From contig JACQUC010000037.1 of assembly GCA_016210495.1 (NCBI GenBank), forward strand, positions 1 to 63,801: DNA of 63,801 nucleotides. The letters run 5' to 3'. The notes below the pieces were generated by a model that saw only the letters and a list, made by a program, of their open reading frames with translations, had not been told where the DNA came from and made no database searches. Position 1 is the stretch's first letter; each line of letters begins with the position of its first letter. This DNA comes from Chloroflexota bacterium. GTDB taxonomy: Bacteria > Chloroflexota > FW602-bin22 > JACPRP01. Both the position numbers and the translations under genes were made by a program. Of this stretch, positions 33,285 to 41,451 are shown piece after piece.

Positions 33285-33986
33285 GTGGACGGACCGTTAG
33301 TCAGCGTCGTCGTCCCGGTCTACAACGGCGATCGCTATGTGGCTGATGCGCTGGAAAGCGTTGTTGCGCAAGACTACCGACCGATCGAGATCGTCGTGGT
33401 CGACGATGGATCGACTGATCGCACGTCGGAGATCGCGCTTTCCCTCAAAGAGGTGCGCTACGCTCGCCAATCAAATCGTGGCGTCTCCGTGGCTAGAAAC
33501 GTGGGCATCTCGATGTCACATGGGGAATTGATCGCCTTCATCGACGCGGACGATTTGTGGTGTCCCAGCAAGTTGAGCCTTCAGGTAAGCTACCTGCTTG
33601 ATCACCACGAAGCAGGCTATGTGCTCGCCAAACAGCGATGTTTTCTCGATCCAGGTAGCTCGGCGCCCCCGTGGTTCAGGGCCGAACTGTTGATGGATCA
33701 CGTCGGCTTCGTTCCAAGCGCGCTAGTCGTCCGCCGCGCCGTGCTCGAGAAGATCGGGGTGTTCGATCCTGAGTTGAGAATCGGGGAAGACAGCGACTGG
33801 TTCTTTCGTGCGAGGGATGCTGGCGTCCAGGTGGGAGTGGTTACCGAGACCCTTGTGTACAAGCGCGTGCACAGCGATAACCTGACATCTCGAACGGACA
33901 TCGGGCATCCGCTGCTGCTCAGAATTGTCAGGGCTTCCCTCGGCCGCCGGCACCACGTCGAGTCGCCGCAAGGGCATCCGAAATGA
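33285..33986 (+). CDS. family 2 glycosyltransferase
   Basis: The 233-residue GT-A enzyme shows VSVVVPVYNG, the VVDDGSTD nucleotide-binding motif and AFIDADDLW as metal-binding DxD. It is short, lacking membrane segments. GTG start three bases after the kinase-like stop; its end overlaps the next glycosyltransferase by four bases (ATGA). Acts in the cytoplasm on a nucleotide sugar; acceptor unknown. Confidence 0.88.
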   Translation: MDGPLVSVVVPVYNGDRYVADALESVVAQDYRPIEIVVVDDGSTDRTSEIALSLKEVRYARQSNRGVSVARNVGISMSHGELIAFIDADDLWCPSKLSLQVSYLLDHHEAGYVLAKQRCFLDPGSSAPPWFRAELLMDHVGFVPSALVVRRAVLEKIGVFDPELRIGEDSDWFFRARDAGVQVGVVTETLVYKRVHSDNLTSRTDIGHPLLLRIVRASLGRRHHVESPQGHPK

Positions 33987-34684
33987 AGACACCTTTGGTC
34001 AGCGTCATCATACCGGTATATGACCACGCCCGCTACCTGGCGCCAGCAATCGAATCTGTGCTGGCGCAGACCTACGAACCCCTGGACACCATCGTGGTAG
34101 ACGACGGGTCGACAGATGCCAGTGCCGACGTCGCCAGAAGCTACTTTCCTACAGTGCGATACAGCCTCCAACCCCACTTCGGCGCTGGCGCGGCCCGAAA
34201 CCGAGGCGTAGAACTGGCCGAGGGAGTCTTCTTCGCTTTCCTCGACGCCGACGACCTCTGGTCGGAGCACAAGCTAAGCCGCCAAATGGCTGCCTTCAAC
34301 GCCGATCCGGAGCTTGACATGGTGTTCGGATTTGTGAGCCAGTTTCTGAGTCCCGATCTGGGTGCACGAGGAGCTGCCACATTGCGCTGCCCCACCGAAC
34401 CGGTGCAAGGCATCGTTGCTGGCACGATGTTGATCAAGCGTGAATCTTTCTTTCGCGTGGGCCTCTTCGAAGCCAACTACCACCTGGGAGAGTTTGTCGA
34501 TTGGTATGCAAAGGCGATGGAAATTGGCCTCAAGAGCCTTGTTGCGCCTGAAGTAGTGCTGAAAAGACGAATTCATTCGTCCAATCAAGGGATTCGAGAG
34601 CGGAGTTCACAAACCGACTACGTTAAAATCCTCAAAGCATGTCTCGATCGCCGGCGTAGGGCTCAGTCATTCGGAGTGGAGTGA
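33983..34684 (+). CDS. family 2 glycosyltransferase, paralog of the preceding one
   Basis: The 233-residue protein has VSVIIPVYDH, IVVDDGSTDAS and AFLDADDLW. Same length as its neighbour and similar throughout, so the pair arose by duplication. It is translationally coupled to the upstream gene and followed one base later by a nucleotidyltransferase-like gene. Confidence 0.88.
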   Translation: MKTPLVSVIIPVYDHARYLAPAIESVLAQTYEPLDTIVVDDGSTDASADVARSYFPTVRYSLQPHFGAGAARNRGVELAEGVFFAFLDADDLWSEHKLSRQMAAFNADPELDMVFGFVSQFLSPDLGARGAATLRCPTEPVQGIVAGTMLIKRESFFRVGLFEANYHLGEFVDWYAKAMEIGLKSLVAPEVVLKRRIHSSNQGIRERSSQTDYVKILKACLDRRRRAQSFGVE

Positions 34685-34685
34685 G

Positions 34686-35879
34686 ATGGTGAGCAGGTTG
34701 GGAATCAGGCCAAGTTGGTGGCCCACGGAGCAGCAAGAATGGCTACTGCGTGCGGCGTTTTTGCACGGGCGGGCGGCTGTCGATGCCTGGCACTCGTGGC
34801 GGTCCACCGCTGATTTCGACTTACCCGAGCCCGGAACGTACCGTCTGCTGCCTCAGTTGTATCGAAACCTGGACGCAGAACGGGTCGATGACCCGGTAAT
34901 GGATAGGCTGAAGGGAGTCTACCGCCGCACGTGGTACGAGAATCAGATTCTCTTCAAGGACCTGGTTGCGCTGTTGCGTTCCTTCCAAAGCGCCGGTCTG
35001 GACGCGATGCCGATCAAAGCAATATACCTCGTGTGGCTTCACTGCCGGGATCACGGCCTTCGCCCTATCGACGGCTTTGACATCTTGGTCCGAGCCGAGA
35101 TGGCCCATACGGCCGTTGAGCTCCTGAAGCGACTGGGCTGGCGTCCACGACCTGACGCCCCCGAGAAAGTTATGTCCGTTGCTCCTTTCGTGAGATTCAA
35201 GGATGGTGCTGGACGACGACTCGACCTGCACCGGCACGTAATTGGCGATTTGAGTCGATGGGATGCCGGGAATGGTTCCTGGGAAAGATCGTCTGTAATC
35301 ACGATTCTGGGCACCCCAGCCCGTGTCCCGAACCCGACCGACCAGTTCTTTGACATCTGCATCGCCGGATTGGAATGGAGTTGCGCCCCGCATCTCGTCA
35401 GACTTGCCGACGCAATGACCGTGCTGGCTTGGTCGAGCTCTGACATCGACTGGAACTGGCTGGTCAGAGAGGCTCGACGCTGCCAAACGACGTTGGCGTT
35501 GCGGGATATGCTAGATTGCCTGCAAAGCATGCTGGATGCCCGGATTCCGCCCGACGTCGTCGACGCTCTTCATAGCTCTCGCGTGTCCAGAGCGGAGCAT
35601 CTGGAGTTTAGAGCGGGAAGCCTCCGCCACAAGGCACAATGGCGCTCTCTCTCGCTCTTGTTCAGCTATCGGCGTCAGACCAGCGCTAACAGCGTACGTC
35701 AGAGAATTACCGACTTCCCTAGGTACCTGCAACATGCGCTAGGTGTACGAAGAGAGCCTTTCAAAGTCATAAGATGCCAGTCGAGCGTCCCCTCTCCCTC
35801 TGGGAGCGAATCCGGAATGCCCTCTCCCTCTGTGAGCGATCCCCTAATCCCCTCTCCCTCTGGGAGAGGGCTAGGGTGA
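34686..35879 (+). CDS. PF14907-like nucleotidyltransferase, probably inactive, with a repeat-encoded C-terminus
   Basis: The 397-residue protein resembles the downstream nucleotidyltransferase (LLPQLYRNLDAE, then a KAIYLVWLHCRDHGLRPI segment). Where active relatives have LKGxxL and RxxxDiD, this one has IKAIYL and RPIDGFD: the first catalytic Asp is Gly, so catalysis is doubtful. The final 30 residues (PSPSGSESGM, PSPSVSDPLI, PSPSGRGLG) are three 10-residue units encoded by a 30-bp tandem repeat of the CCCTCTCCC family, and the TGA stop comes from its TAGGGTGAGGG part. The natural C-terminus was thus extended or replaced. Confidence 0.7.
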   Translation: MVSRLGIRPSWWPTEQQEWLLRAAFLHGRAAVDAWHSWRSTADFDLPEPGTYRLLPQLYRNLDAERVDDPVMDRLKGVYRRTWYENQILFKDLVALLRSFQSAGLDAMPIKAIYLVWLHCRDHGLRPIDGFDILVRAEMAHTAVELLKRLGWRPRPDAPEKVMSVAPFVRFKDGAGRRLDLHRHVIGDLSRWDAGNGSWERSSVITILGTPARVPNPTDQFFDICIAGLEWSCAPHLVRLADAMTVLAWSSSDIDWNWLVREARRCQTTLALRDMLDCLQSMLDARIPPDVVDALHSSRVSRAEHLEFRAGSLRHKAQWRSLSLLFSYRRQTSANSVRQRITDFPRYLQHALGVRREPFKVIRCQSSVPSPSGSESGMPSPSVSDPLIPSPSGRGLG

Positions 35880-35883
35880 GGGC
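35789..35883. repeat. 30-bp tandem repeat array (three units) inside the 3-prime end of a gene
   Basis: CCTCTCCCTC recurs at 35791, 35821 and 35851, an exact 30-bp period. The last unit continues as TGGGAGAGGGCTAGGGTGAG, the complete right arm of the family also seen at 26076 and 53307. Because 30 is divisible by three, all units keep the reading frame of the nucleotidyltransferase-like gene. Confidence 0.85.
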
Positions 35884-35976
35884 CGTTCCTTCGCCTGGTA
35901 CGCTGACCTTGAAATGGCCTGGTTTTGAGAAGCGCTCGCAAGCGCCTTTCAGGATGCTTCTCAAGGGGTTGCAGCC

Positions 35977-37242
35977 ATGATGCCAGTGGAGCTTCTACTC
36001 TCCAGCATCTCAAGGGTAGCCATTGACGGTCAAACCAGTCGGACGATGCGAGATGTCCTGAGCAAGAGCATCGACTGGCGAGAGGTCTTACGCAAAGCCG
36101 AGAAAAGCGGCGTAACGGCCTTGCTCTACCACAATCTCAAGGAGGCCGATCTTGAGCTGCTCGTTCCGCCCGATGTCTTGTCTGTCTTGAAGCACACGTA
36201 CATCACTAACGGCGTCCGCAACATGGCTCTCCTGAGGGAAGCAGAGCTGCTGGTGCAGATGCTTGACCGGGAATGCCTACCGGCGATCGTCCTGAAGGGA
36301 ACGGCCCTCCTCGCCACCGCATATCCGACGATTGCGATGAGGCGCATGTGCGATATCGATTTGCTGTTTCGGCCGCACCATCTCCCGCGTGCGGCAGCAG
36401 TATTAGTGGCGAACGGCTTCACGCATCTCGAAAAGGGCGATTTGGCCGAAGGCTACGCCACGGATTTCGTCCGCCAGGATCGGATGGGGGCTGTAGAAAT
36501 CGGGGCGTCCGTCGAGTTGCACGCGGAGCTCGTATCGGAGAAAGCGCCCTTCACCATTGATCTCGATGCCCTCTGGGCTCGCGCCATTGCCATTCGTATT
36601 GGCAGGACCGACATGATGGCCCTTTCGGTTGAGGATCAAGTCCATAACCTCGCCGCCCACCTGTTTACCCATCATTTCGCGCCGGCCTGGCAATGGCGGA
36701 ATATGTGCGATCTCTCCGCCATTCTTCGGACATACGGGAGTGGGGGAATTGACTGGGACTACCTGCTGCAAAGCTCCCGCGAGTACAGGACGGCGGGTGC
36801 GGTCTTTCTTATGCTCAACTCGCTCGATGAGTCCTTGAAACCTCCGCCACTCACATTGTTCCTCGACAGACTGAAGCCAGTCATCGACGAGATGGGCATC
36901 GCAGAATCAGTGTCAGCTTTAGGTCGCCACCTCCCGAGATACGATATGGACGCGCTGTCGCTCAGGCCGAGCACGGTGACCGATATGGTCGAGGAACCGA
37001 GCCTTTTGGGCAAGGTGAGAATAGCCCTCTCCAATCTGAACTCTACGCGAAGACTCATAGCTTTTCACGGCCTAAACGAGACGCGCCGCGAGCAGCCGAG
37101 CCTGGTTCGGGCTCTGCGATCGCTCAAGCTGGTTACGAAGTACAACCTCAGCTCCATACGCATGGCCTACCTCATCGGCAAGTTATCCAAGGAGACACGA
37201 AAAGAGCCTGTGCGCGATCGGACTTTGAGGGGATACGGTTGA
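35977..37242 (+). CDS. PF14907-like nucleotidyltransferase
   Basis: The 421-residue protein has the minimal nucleotidyltransferase motif intact: VLKGTALL near residue 108 and MRRMCDIDLLF near 124, with the two metal-binding Asp. LSVEDQVHNLAAHLFTHHF follows, as in the family. Members occur next to PqqD-like and HprK-like proteins in peptide-modification loci; their transferred group is mostly unknown. It overlaps the flippase gene by four bases (TTGA). Confidence 0.8.
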   Translation: MMPVELLLSSISRVAIDGQTSRTMRDVLSKSIDWREVLRKAEKSGVTALLYHNLKEADLELLVPPDVLSVLKHTYITNGVRNMALLREAELLVQMLDRECLPAIVLKGTALLATAYPTIAMRRMCDIDLLFRPHHLPRAAAVLVANGFTHLEKGDLAEGYATDFVRQDRMGAVEIGASVELHAELVSEKAPFTIDLDALWARAIAIRIGRTDMMALSVEDQVHNLAAHLFTHHFAPAWQWRNMCDLSAILRTYGSGGIDWDYLLQSSREYRTAGAVFLMLNSLDESLKPPPLTLFLDRLKPVIDEMGIAESVSALGRHLPRYDMDALSLRPSTVTDMVEEPSLLGKVRIALSNLNSTRRLIAFHGLNETRREQPSLVRALRSLKLVTKYNLSSIRMAYLIGKLSKETRKEPVRDRTLRGYG

Positions 37243-38795
37243 GTCTCCTGCTCCAAGCCACGGCGACAGTGGGGCTTGCTTCGGGGCTGAGCATCCTCCT
37301 AAAAATGGTCGGAGCCAAACTCGTCGCATCAACCCTTGGCCCCTCCGGTGTTGGAGTCTACGCACAGCTCGTCTTGATCGCGGATTTCGGCGCCATTGTT
37401 TCGTTCCTGGGCCTTGGCACCGGCATCATTCGCTACGCCAGTGAATTCCGTTCCGGCGAGAACTGGGGCAGGCTGCGCGGCCTTGAATCCACCTTGGTTT
37501 TCACCATCGTTCCTTTCTCGCTGCTCATAGGAGCCAGCATCGTCGTCCTTTCTGACGAGCTCTCCAGCATCCTTCTCGACGAACCAGGCTATGGCCTGGC
37601 GATCACCTTAGTGGGCGTTTCACTGCCCTTTTACGCTGCGGCGGGAATTGCAGAATCTCTCATCAATGGTGCGAAACAAGTCCGATCTCGAGCCATCACC
37701 TTGGCAGCCAGCGCCGCTGCCAGCCTTGCCTTCCTCTTGCCCCTCGTTTTGTTTCTGGGCGTGCTCGGCGCTGCCATCTCTTTGGCCGCCGCCGCAGCGT
37801 TTCGCGCTGCAACTGCCTGGTTCTACGCCGTACGACTCGAGACAAACCGTCCGGCCGGGCGCCGGTGGTCGACAACCTTGTACGACGTGAACATGCTTGG
37901 CCGCGTGCTTCAATACGGCATCACCTCGTTGACGTCGACTCCAATAATGTACTTTTCCGTCTTGCTCGTGCGAACGTCGATCATTACACAACTCGGCTCA
38001 TCGGCGAACGGACTGTACCAGGTTGTGTGGGCATCTCAAGCCAGTTGGTTGCCACTCGTTCTCTCTGGCTCCTACTCCTATTTCTACCCCTCCTATTGTG
38101 AGGCAAAGGATTCGCAGAGCCGCTGCGACCAGATGAACAGCATGATTCGGTCGATCGTGTTAGTCTCCACCCCTTTTCTAGCCGTCTACATGCTGTTCCG
38201 TCCCGAAGTAGTACTGGCCCTATACACCCCACAGTTTTTGCCTGCAGTTCCTTTGCTCGGCATCAGTTTGCTCTATGGACTGTTCAGTCTGTTGACGCAC
38301 TTACTCATCGTACCCCTGTTGGCTTCCGGAAGGTTTTGGGTCATCGTAGCCCTCAACTCACTTCAGCAAGCAGTTTTCGTCGCCGGTAGCCATTTCCTCC
38401 TGCCCATCTTTCAACTGTACGGCGTGGTATACTCCGCCGGCATCGCCAGCGTTCTCGTGACCGTTAGCAGCCTGTTGTATGCGCGGCAATTCTTGAATCT
38501 CCGCCTTTCGGCCGCGAACATAAAGACCCTGTCGCTATCGATGGCGCTTATTCTTGCTGTCTTTGGGTTGTCCGAGCTTCCCAGGCCGATGGGGCTTGCC
38601 GCATCCTTCGCATTGCTAGTCGTCTGGGCCGATCAGGTTCTTGACCGATCCGAGCTAGCCAATCTTCGTGACCTTGCCTCTTCTCGGGCAAAGTGGATCC
38701 CCTTTCTTGGCAGAAATGCGGCTGGCCACGATTACCTTGGCCCTCGCAAGTATCCAAGTGCCTCTCCTAGAGACCAGCCCAGCAACCCGAGGTAG
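37239..38795 (+). CDS. polysaccharide/lipid-linked oligosaccharide flippase (Wzx/MOP superfamily)
   Basis: The 518-residue integral membrane protein has 12-14 hydrophobic segments and family features at the N-terminus (ASTLGPSGVGVYAQL) typical of the PST exporters. It should flip a lipid-linked glycan across the membrane, which argues that the locus builds a surface polymer. TTG start coupled to the nucleotidyltransferase. Its last 64 bases overlap, tail to tail, a glycosyltransferase gene on the other strand. Confidence 0.9.
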   Translation: MSLLLQATATVGLASGLSILLKMVGAKLVASTLGPSGVGVYAQLVLIADFGAIVSFLGLGTGIIRYASEFRSGENWGRLRGLESTLVFTIVPFSLLIGASIVVLSDELSSILLDEPGYGLAITLVGVSLPFYAAAGIAESLINGAKQVRSRAITLAASAAASLAFLLPLVLFLGVLGAAISLAAAAAFRAATAWFYAVRLETNRPAGRRWSTTLYDVNMLGRVLQYGITSLTSTPIMYFSVLLVRTSIITQLGSSANGLYQVVWASQASWLPLVLSGSYSYFYPSYCEAKDSQSRCDQMNSMIRSIVLVSTPFLAVYMLFRPEVVLALYTPQFLPAVPLLGISLLYGLFSLLTHLLIVPLLASGRFWVIVALNSLQQAVFVAGSHFLLPIFQLYGVVYSAGIASVLVTVSSLLYARQFLNLRLSAANIKTLSLSMALILAVFGLSELPRPMGLAASFALLVVWADQVLDRSELANLRDLASSRAKWIPFLGRNAAGHDYLGPRKYPSASPRDQPSNPR

Positions 38796-39619
38796 ACTAG
38801 CGGAATTGCGCCAACAAACTGCTTGATGAATATCCTGGCTCGAAAGACGCGGAGGGTCACCCGCGCGCACAGCACCACGTAGATCAATGGGGCGGCCAGA
38901 GTGTAGGCAAGACGCCTGATCAACCCCCATCCGTGCAGACTCGCCCTTACCTGGCCGTAGCTTTGACCATGGAATACCTCGTGGGCGATGAACTTGGGGA
39001 ATTCCGTGATCCCGTCGTGCGCTATCATGATCGTGGGGTCGAAGAGAGGCTCTGCATAACCCGCTTGACGCATCTGCCAGAGGTAGGCGCTGTCCTCGCT
39101 GTATCCCCACTCGTCCATCGGGCCCATCTCGTCCAGGACACTCCGCTTGAACGTTAGAGCGCAGGCAGGAACCTCGGGCAATCGTCTCAACTGGGTCCCC
39201 GGCATCCACCAACTGAATTCTGTGAAGTAGCTCGCCCAACCTACCGCGCGACTCCTTGCGGCATTGTCGACACACCCTCCGATAACCGGGTCTGACCTCG
39301 CGTGGGCCTCCTCAATCTTCGCCAGCCAGTCGGGGAAGGCAATGCAGTCGGAGTCCAGGAAACAGATGATGTTGCCCCTCGCCCTCGCTACGCCCATGTT
39401 TCTGGCCGCTCCTGGAAACTTCCGGTTCGAGCAGCCCACGAGAATCACTTCAGGAAACTCCTTTTTGACCACTTCGCCCGTGCCGTCGGTCGAGCTGTCG
39501 ACCACGATCACCTCAAAGCGGCTGCGAGAATCCTGACCCCTGAGGGATTTCAAGCACGCCCGTATGGTGTGGAGTGAGTTGTAAGACGCTACTATCACAC
39601 TTATACCAGGCTCACTCAC
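38732..39619 (-). CDS. family 2 glycosyltransferase with C-terminal membrane region
   Basis: The 295-residue protein has ISVIVASYNS, VIVVDSSTDGT and ICFLDSDCIAF, then a hydrophobic C-terminus (about 240-290). Start at GTG 39619, overlapping the radical SAM stop (GTGA), with GGAG upstream. It is the last gene of the minus-strand arm and converges on the flippase gene with a 64-bp overlap. Confidence 0.88.
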   Translation of the reverse strand: MSEPGISVIVASYNSLHTIRACLKSLRGQDSRSRFEVIVVDSSTDGTGEVVKKEFPEVILVGCSNRKFPGAARNMGVARARGNIICFLDSDCIAFPDWLAKIEEAHARSDPVIGGCVDNAARSRAVGWASYFTEFSWWMPGTQLRRLPEVPACALTFKRSVLDEMGPMDEWGYSEDSAYLWQMRQAGYAEPLFDPTIMIAHDGITEFPKFIAHEVFHGQSYGQVRASLHGWGLIRRLAYTLAAPLIYVVLCARVTLRVFRARIFIKQFVGAIPLVYLGLLGWSLGEALGYLRGPR

Positions 39620-40749
39620 TTCCCAACTCCAGCGCAGCGAGCGGCCGCCGATATCGGTACCGCCTGCGCCACGATATCGTGCACGCTGCTGAAGTTGTAG
39701 ATGCACTCACGGCACGGGCGGGTGATGGGACGGTGGGTGGCAAAGGCCTGCCTTGCCATTCGGTACCGATGCCCCCGCCAGATCTCGGCTAGTGAGGAAT
39801 GAAAGGCATTGCCCAGCTCGAATTCGCCGTTCACGTCGAACTCGCAGTGCGAGACTCTACCATCCCATTGGACGGCCGGCATGTTCCAAAATCGCTTGCA
39901 GGTGTTCGGCTTCCTCTTCCTATCGTTCGTTCCAGGCACGTATTCGAATTGTCGGTACCGTGGATCTTCTGGCAAATAGGTCGCTTCGAACTCGCGATGA
40001 TAGGGGTTCGCGGTGCGGAAGGTCAGTACGTCCACTCCCAGGGTTCTCGCCAGGTCAATCGCGGGCTCAATCTCGACTTCGTTGTGCCGTAGCACAATGA
40101 ATTGGAGAACGACCAGGGGACTGATCGCACGAAGAGTCCACTTCGTCTCGGTCAAGATTCGGATGCTGGACAAGACCCGATTAAACTTGCCACCCCGGCG
40201 ATATTTCTGGTAGCTTTCCCCCGTTACACCATCTAACGCGAAGACCAGAGTATCCAGGCCGCTCTCGATCACTTCGCGTGCCCTTGCCCTACTCTGCACG
40301 AAGTGGCCGTTCGTGCTGGTTACAACCTTGACCCCGTGCCGCTTGGCGGCGGCGATCAAATCGCACAGGCCAGCATTCAAGAACGGCTCTCCCCATTCCC
40401 AAAGCAACAGGAGCAGCAGGCTTTCGCCAACCTCATCCATCAGCCTCTCGAAATGGGTAGCCAGCATGTCGCCTCTGGCGCGTTTCATTTCCCCTGTCAC
40501 CGTTGGACAAACCAGACATCGCAGGTTGCAGCGGTTCGTAGGCTCGACTTGCAGATGCGTGGGCAAAGCCAGGGGCTGGCCAAGTCGGAGCTGGGCAGAT
40601 ATCTCTGCCAATAACCAGTTCGACAACCTATGCTTCGAAGTCGGCGCGAATTCGTAATGGATTCCGTCGCAATCGATCCTTAGGCGCCTTCGAGCAAAGG
40701 CGTGTATCACGGTCCTGAGATCAGAAGCCAAACTCCTTCGACGTTCCAT
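39616..40749 (-). CDS. radical SAM/SPASM protein
   Basis: The 377-residue protein has the radical SAM cluster motif CNLRCLVC (about residue 72) after an N-terminal extension, GEPFLN, and a C-terminal SPASM-type Cys set (CKRFWNMPAVQWDG, HCEF, CRECIYNF). SPASM enzymes modify peptides or, less often, sugars and cofactors. It is more divergent than the three tandem paralogs upstream. AGGGAG precedes the ATG. A MITE-like element separates it from the truncated paralog. Confidence 0.9.
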   Translation of the reverse strand: MERRRSLASDLRTVIHAFARRRLRIDCDGIHYEFAPTSKHRLSNWLLAEISAQLRLGQPLALPTHLQVEPTNRCNLRCLVCPTVTGEMKRARGDMLATHFERLMDEVGESLLLLLLWEWGEPFLNAGLCDLIAAAKRHGVKVVTSTNGHFVQSRARAREVIESGLDTLVFALDGVTGESYQKYRRGGKFNRVLSSIRILTETKWTLRAISPLVVLQFIVLRHNEVEIEPAIDLARTLGVDVLTFRTANPYHREFEATYLPEDPRYRQFEYVPGTNDRKRKPNTCKRFWNMPAVQWDGRVSHCEFDVNGEFELGNAFHSSLAEIWRGHRYRMARQAFATHRPITRPCRECIYNFSSVHDIVAQAVPISAAARCAGVGK

Positions 40750-40800
40750 ACCTGGCTCCCTCTTGCTTCATTGGCTGATGTCGTCGCGCGTGAGAGCTCG

Positions 40801-40882
40801 TTGGTGCGAAGTAGATTAGCGTAGTGGCGCGGTCTCCGCGCCCTGGGCTGGGGGCGCGGCCCGACACCCCATTTCGCACCAA
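40801..40882. repeat. MITE-like element, complete copy
   Basis: TTGGTGCGAA (40801-40810) and TTCGCACCAA (40873-40882) are perfect 10-bp terminal inverted repeats. The core GGCGCGGTCTCCGCGCC and GGGCTGGGGGCGCGG lie between, in the same order as the copy at 26889-26967. Confidence 0.85.
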
Positions 40883-40890
40883 GAACTAAT

Positions 40891-41451
40891 TTAGTGGTTC
40901 TCCCGAGCCACGACCTTTGGCGCCAGCCCCAACGTCGCGAGTGGTCTGGCGATCTTCCAGTTGGTGTAGAAGATGCAGCAGCGATTGCAGTCGAGATCTC
41001 CCGCTCGCGCACGTGCAGATGGGCTGGCATAGAGATGCCTGAGTCTTTGGTATTCGCTGCCTCGCCAAATTTCTTCCAGAGGACGCTCTTTCACGTTCCC
41101 CACGGCTCGGCGGCTCCTCACGCAGTACGTCACGGTGCCATCCACCTGTGCCGCCACTTCAAACCAACCTGCGTAGCAGGGAAACTTGTGGCTTACAGGC
41201 CCGAAAGCCTGGAAAACGGCCAGTTCGTGAAGGTTTGTCTCCACTCCCGCCTTGGTGGCTCTTGGCTCCAGTTCCCGCAGCCGCTCCACGGCCAGCCTTT
41301 CCCCATCTGTGCCTGGGAGAAAGGACTCGGCGTCCAAGTCCGCACGATACATCACTGGAACCGGGTGGATACTGTCGGCCCTGAGTTCAATGGCCAGGTT
41401 GACCATCTGTTCTACTTCCAGGTAAGTGTCGCCCATAATAATGAAGCGCAG
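40891..41451 (-). pseudogene. C-terminal half of a radical SAM/SPASM paralog
   Basis: From about LRFIIMGDTYLEVEQMVNL to the end, this matches the C-terminal half of the adjacent paralogs (compare LHFIVLAGSSHEVERMVNL in the next gene), including the SPASM Cys in FPCYAGWF, VTYCVRS and CNRCCIFYTNW. The radical SAM CxxxCxxC half is absent. Homology begins at about 41451, directly at the end of the intact upstream paralog, whose own last residues run into it out of frame. A deletion between tandem copies explains this. An open frame extends to 41532, but the extra residues are not homologous. Confidence 0.75.
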
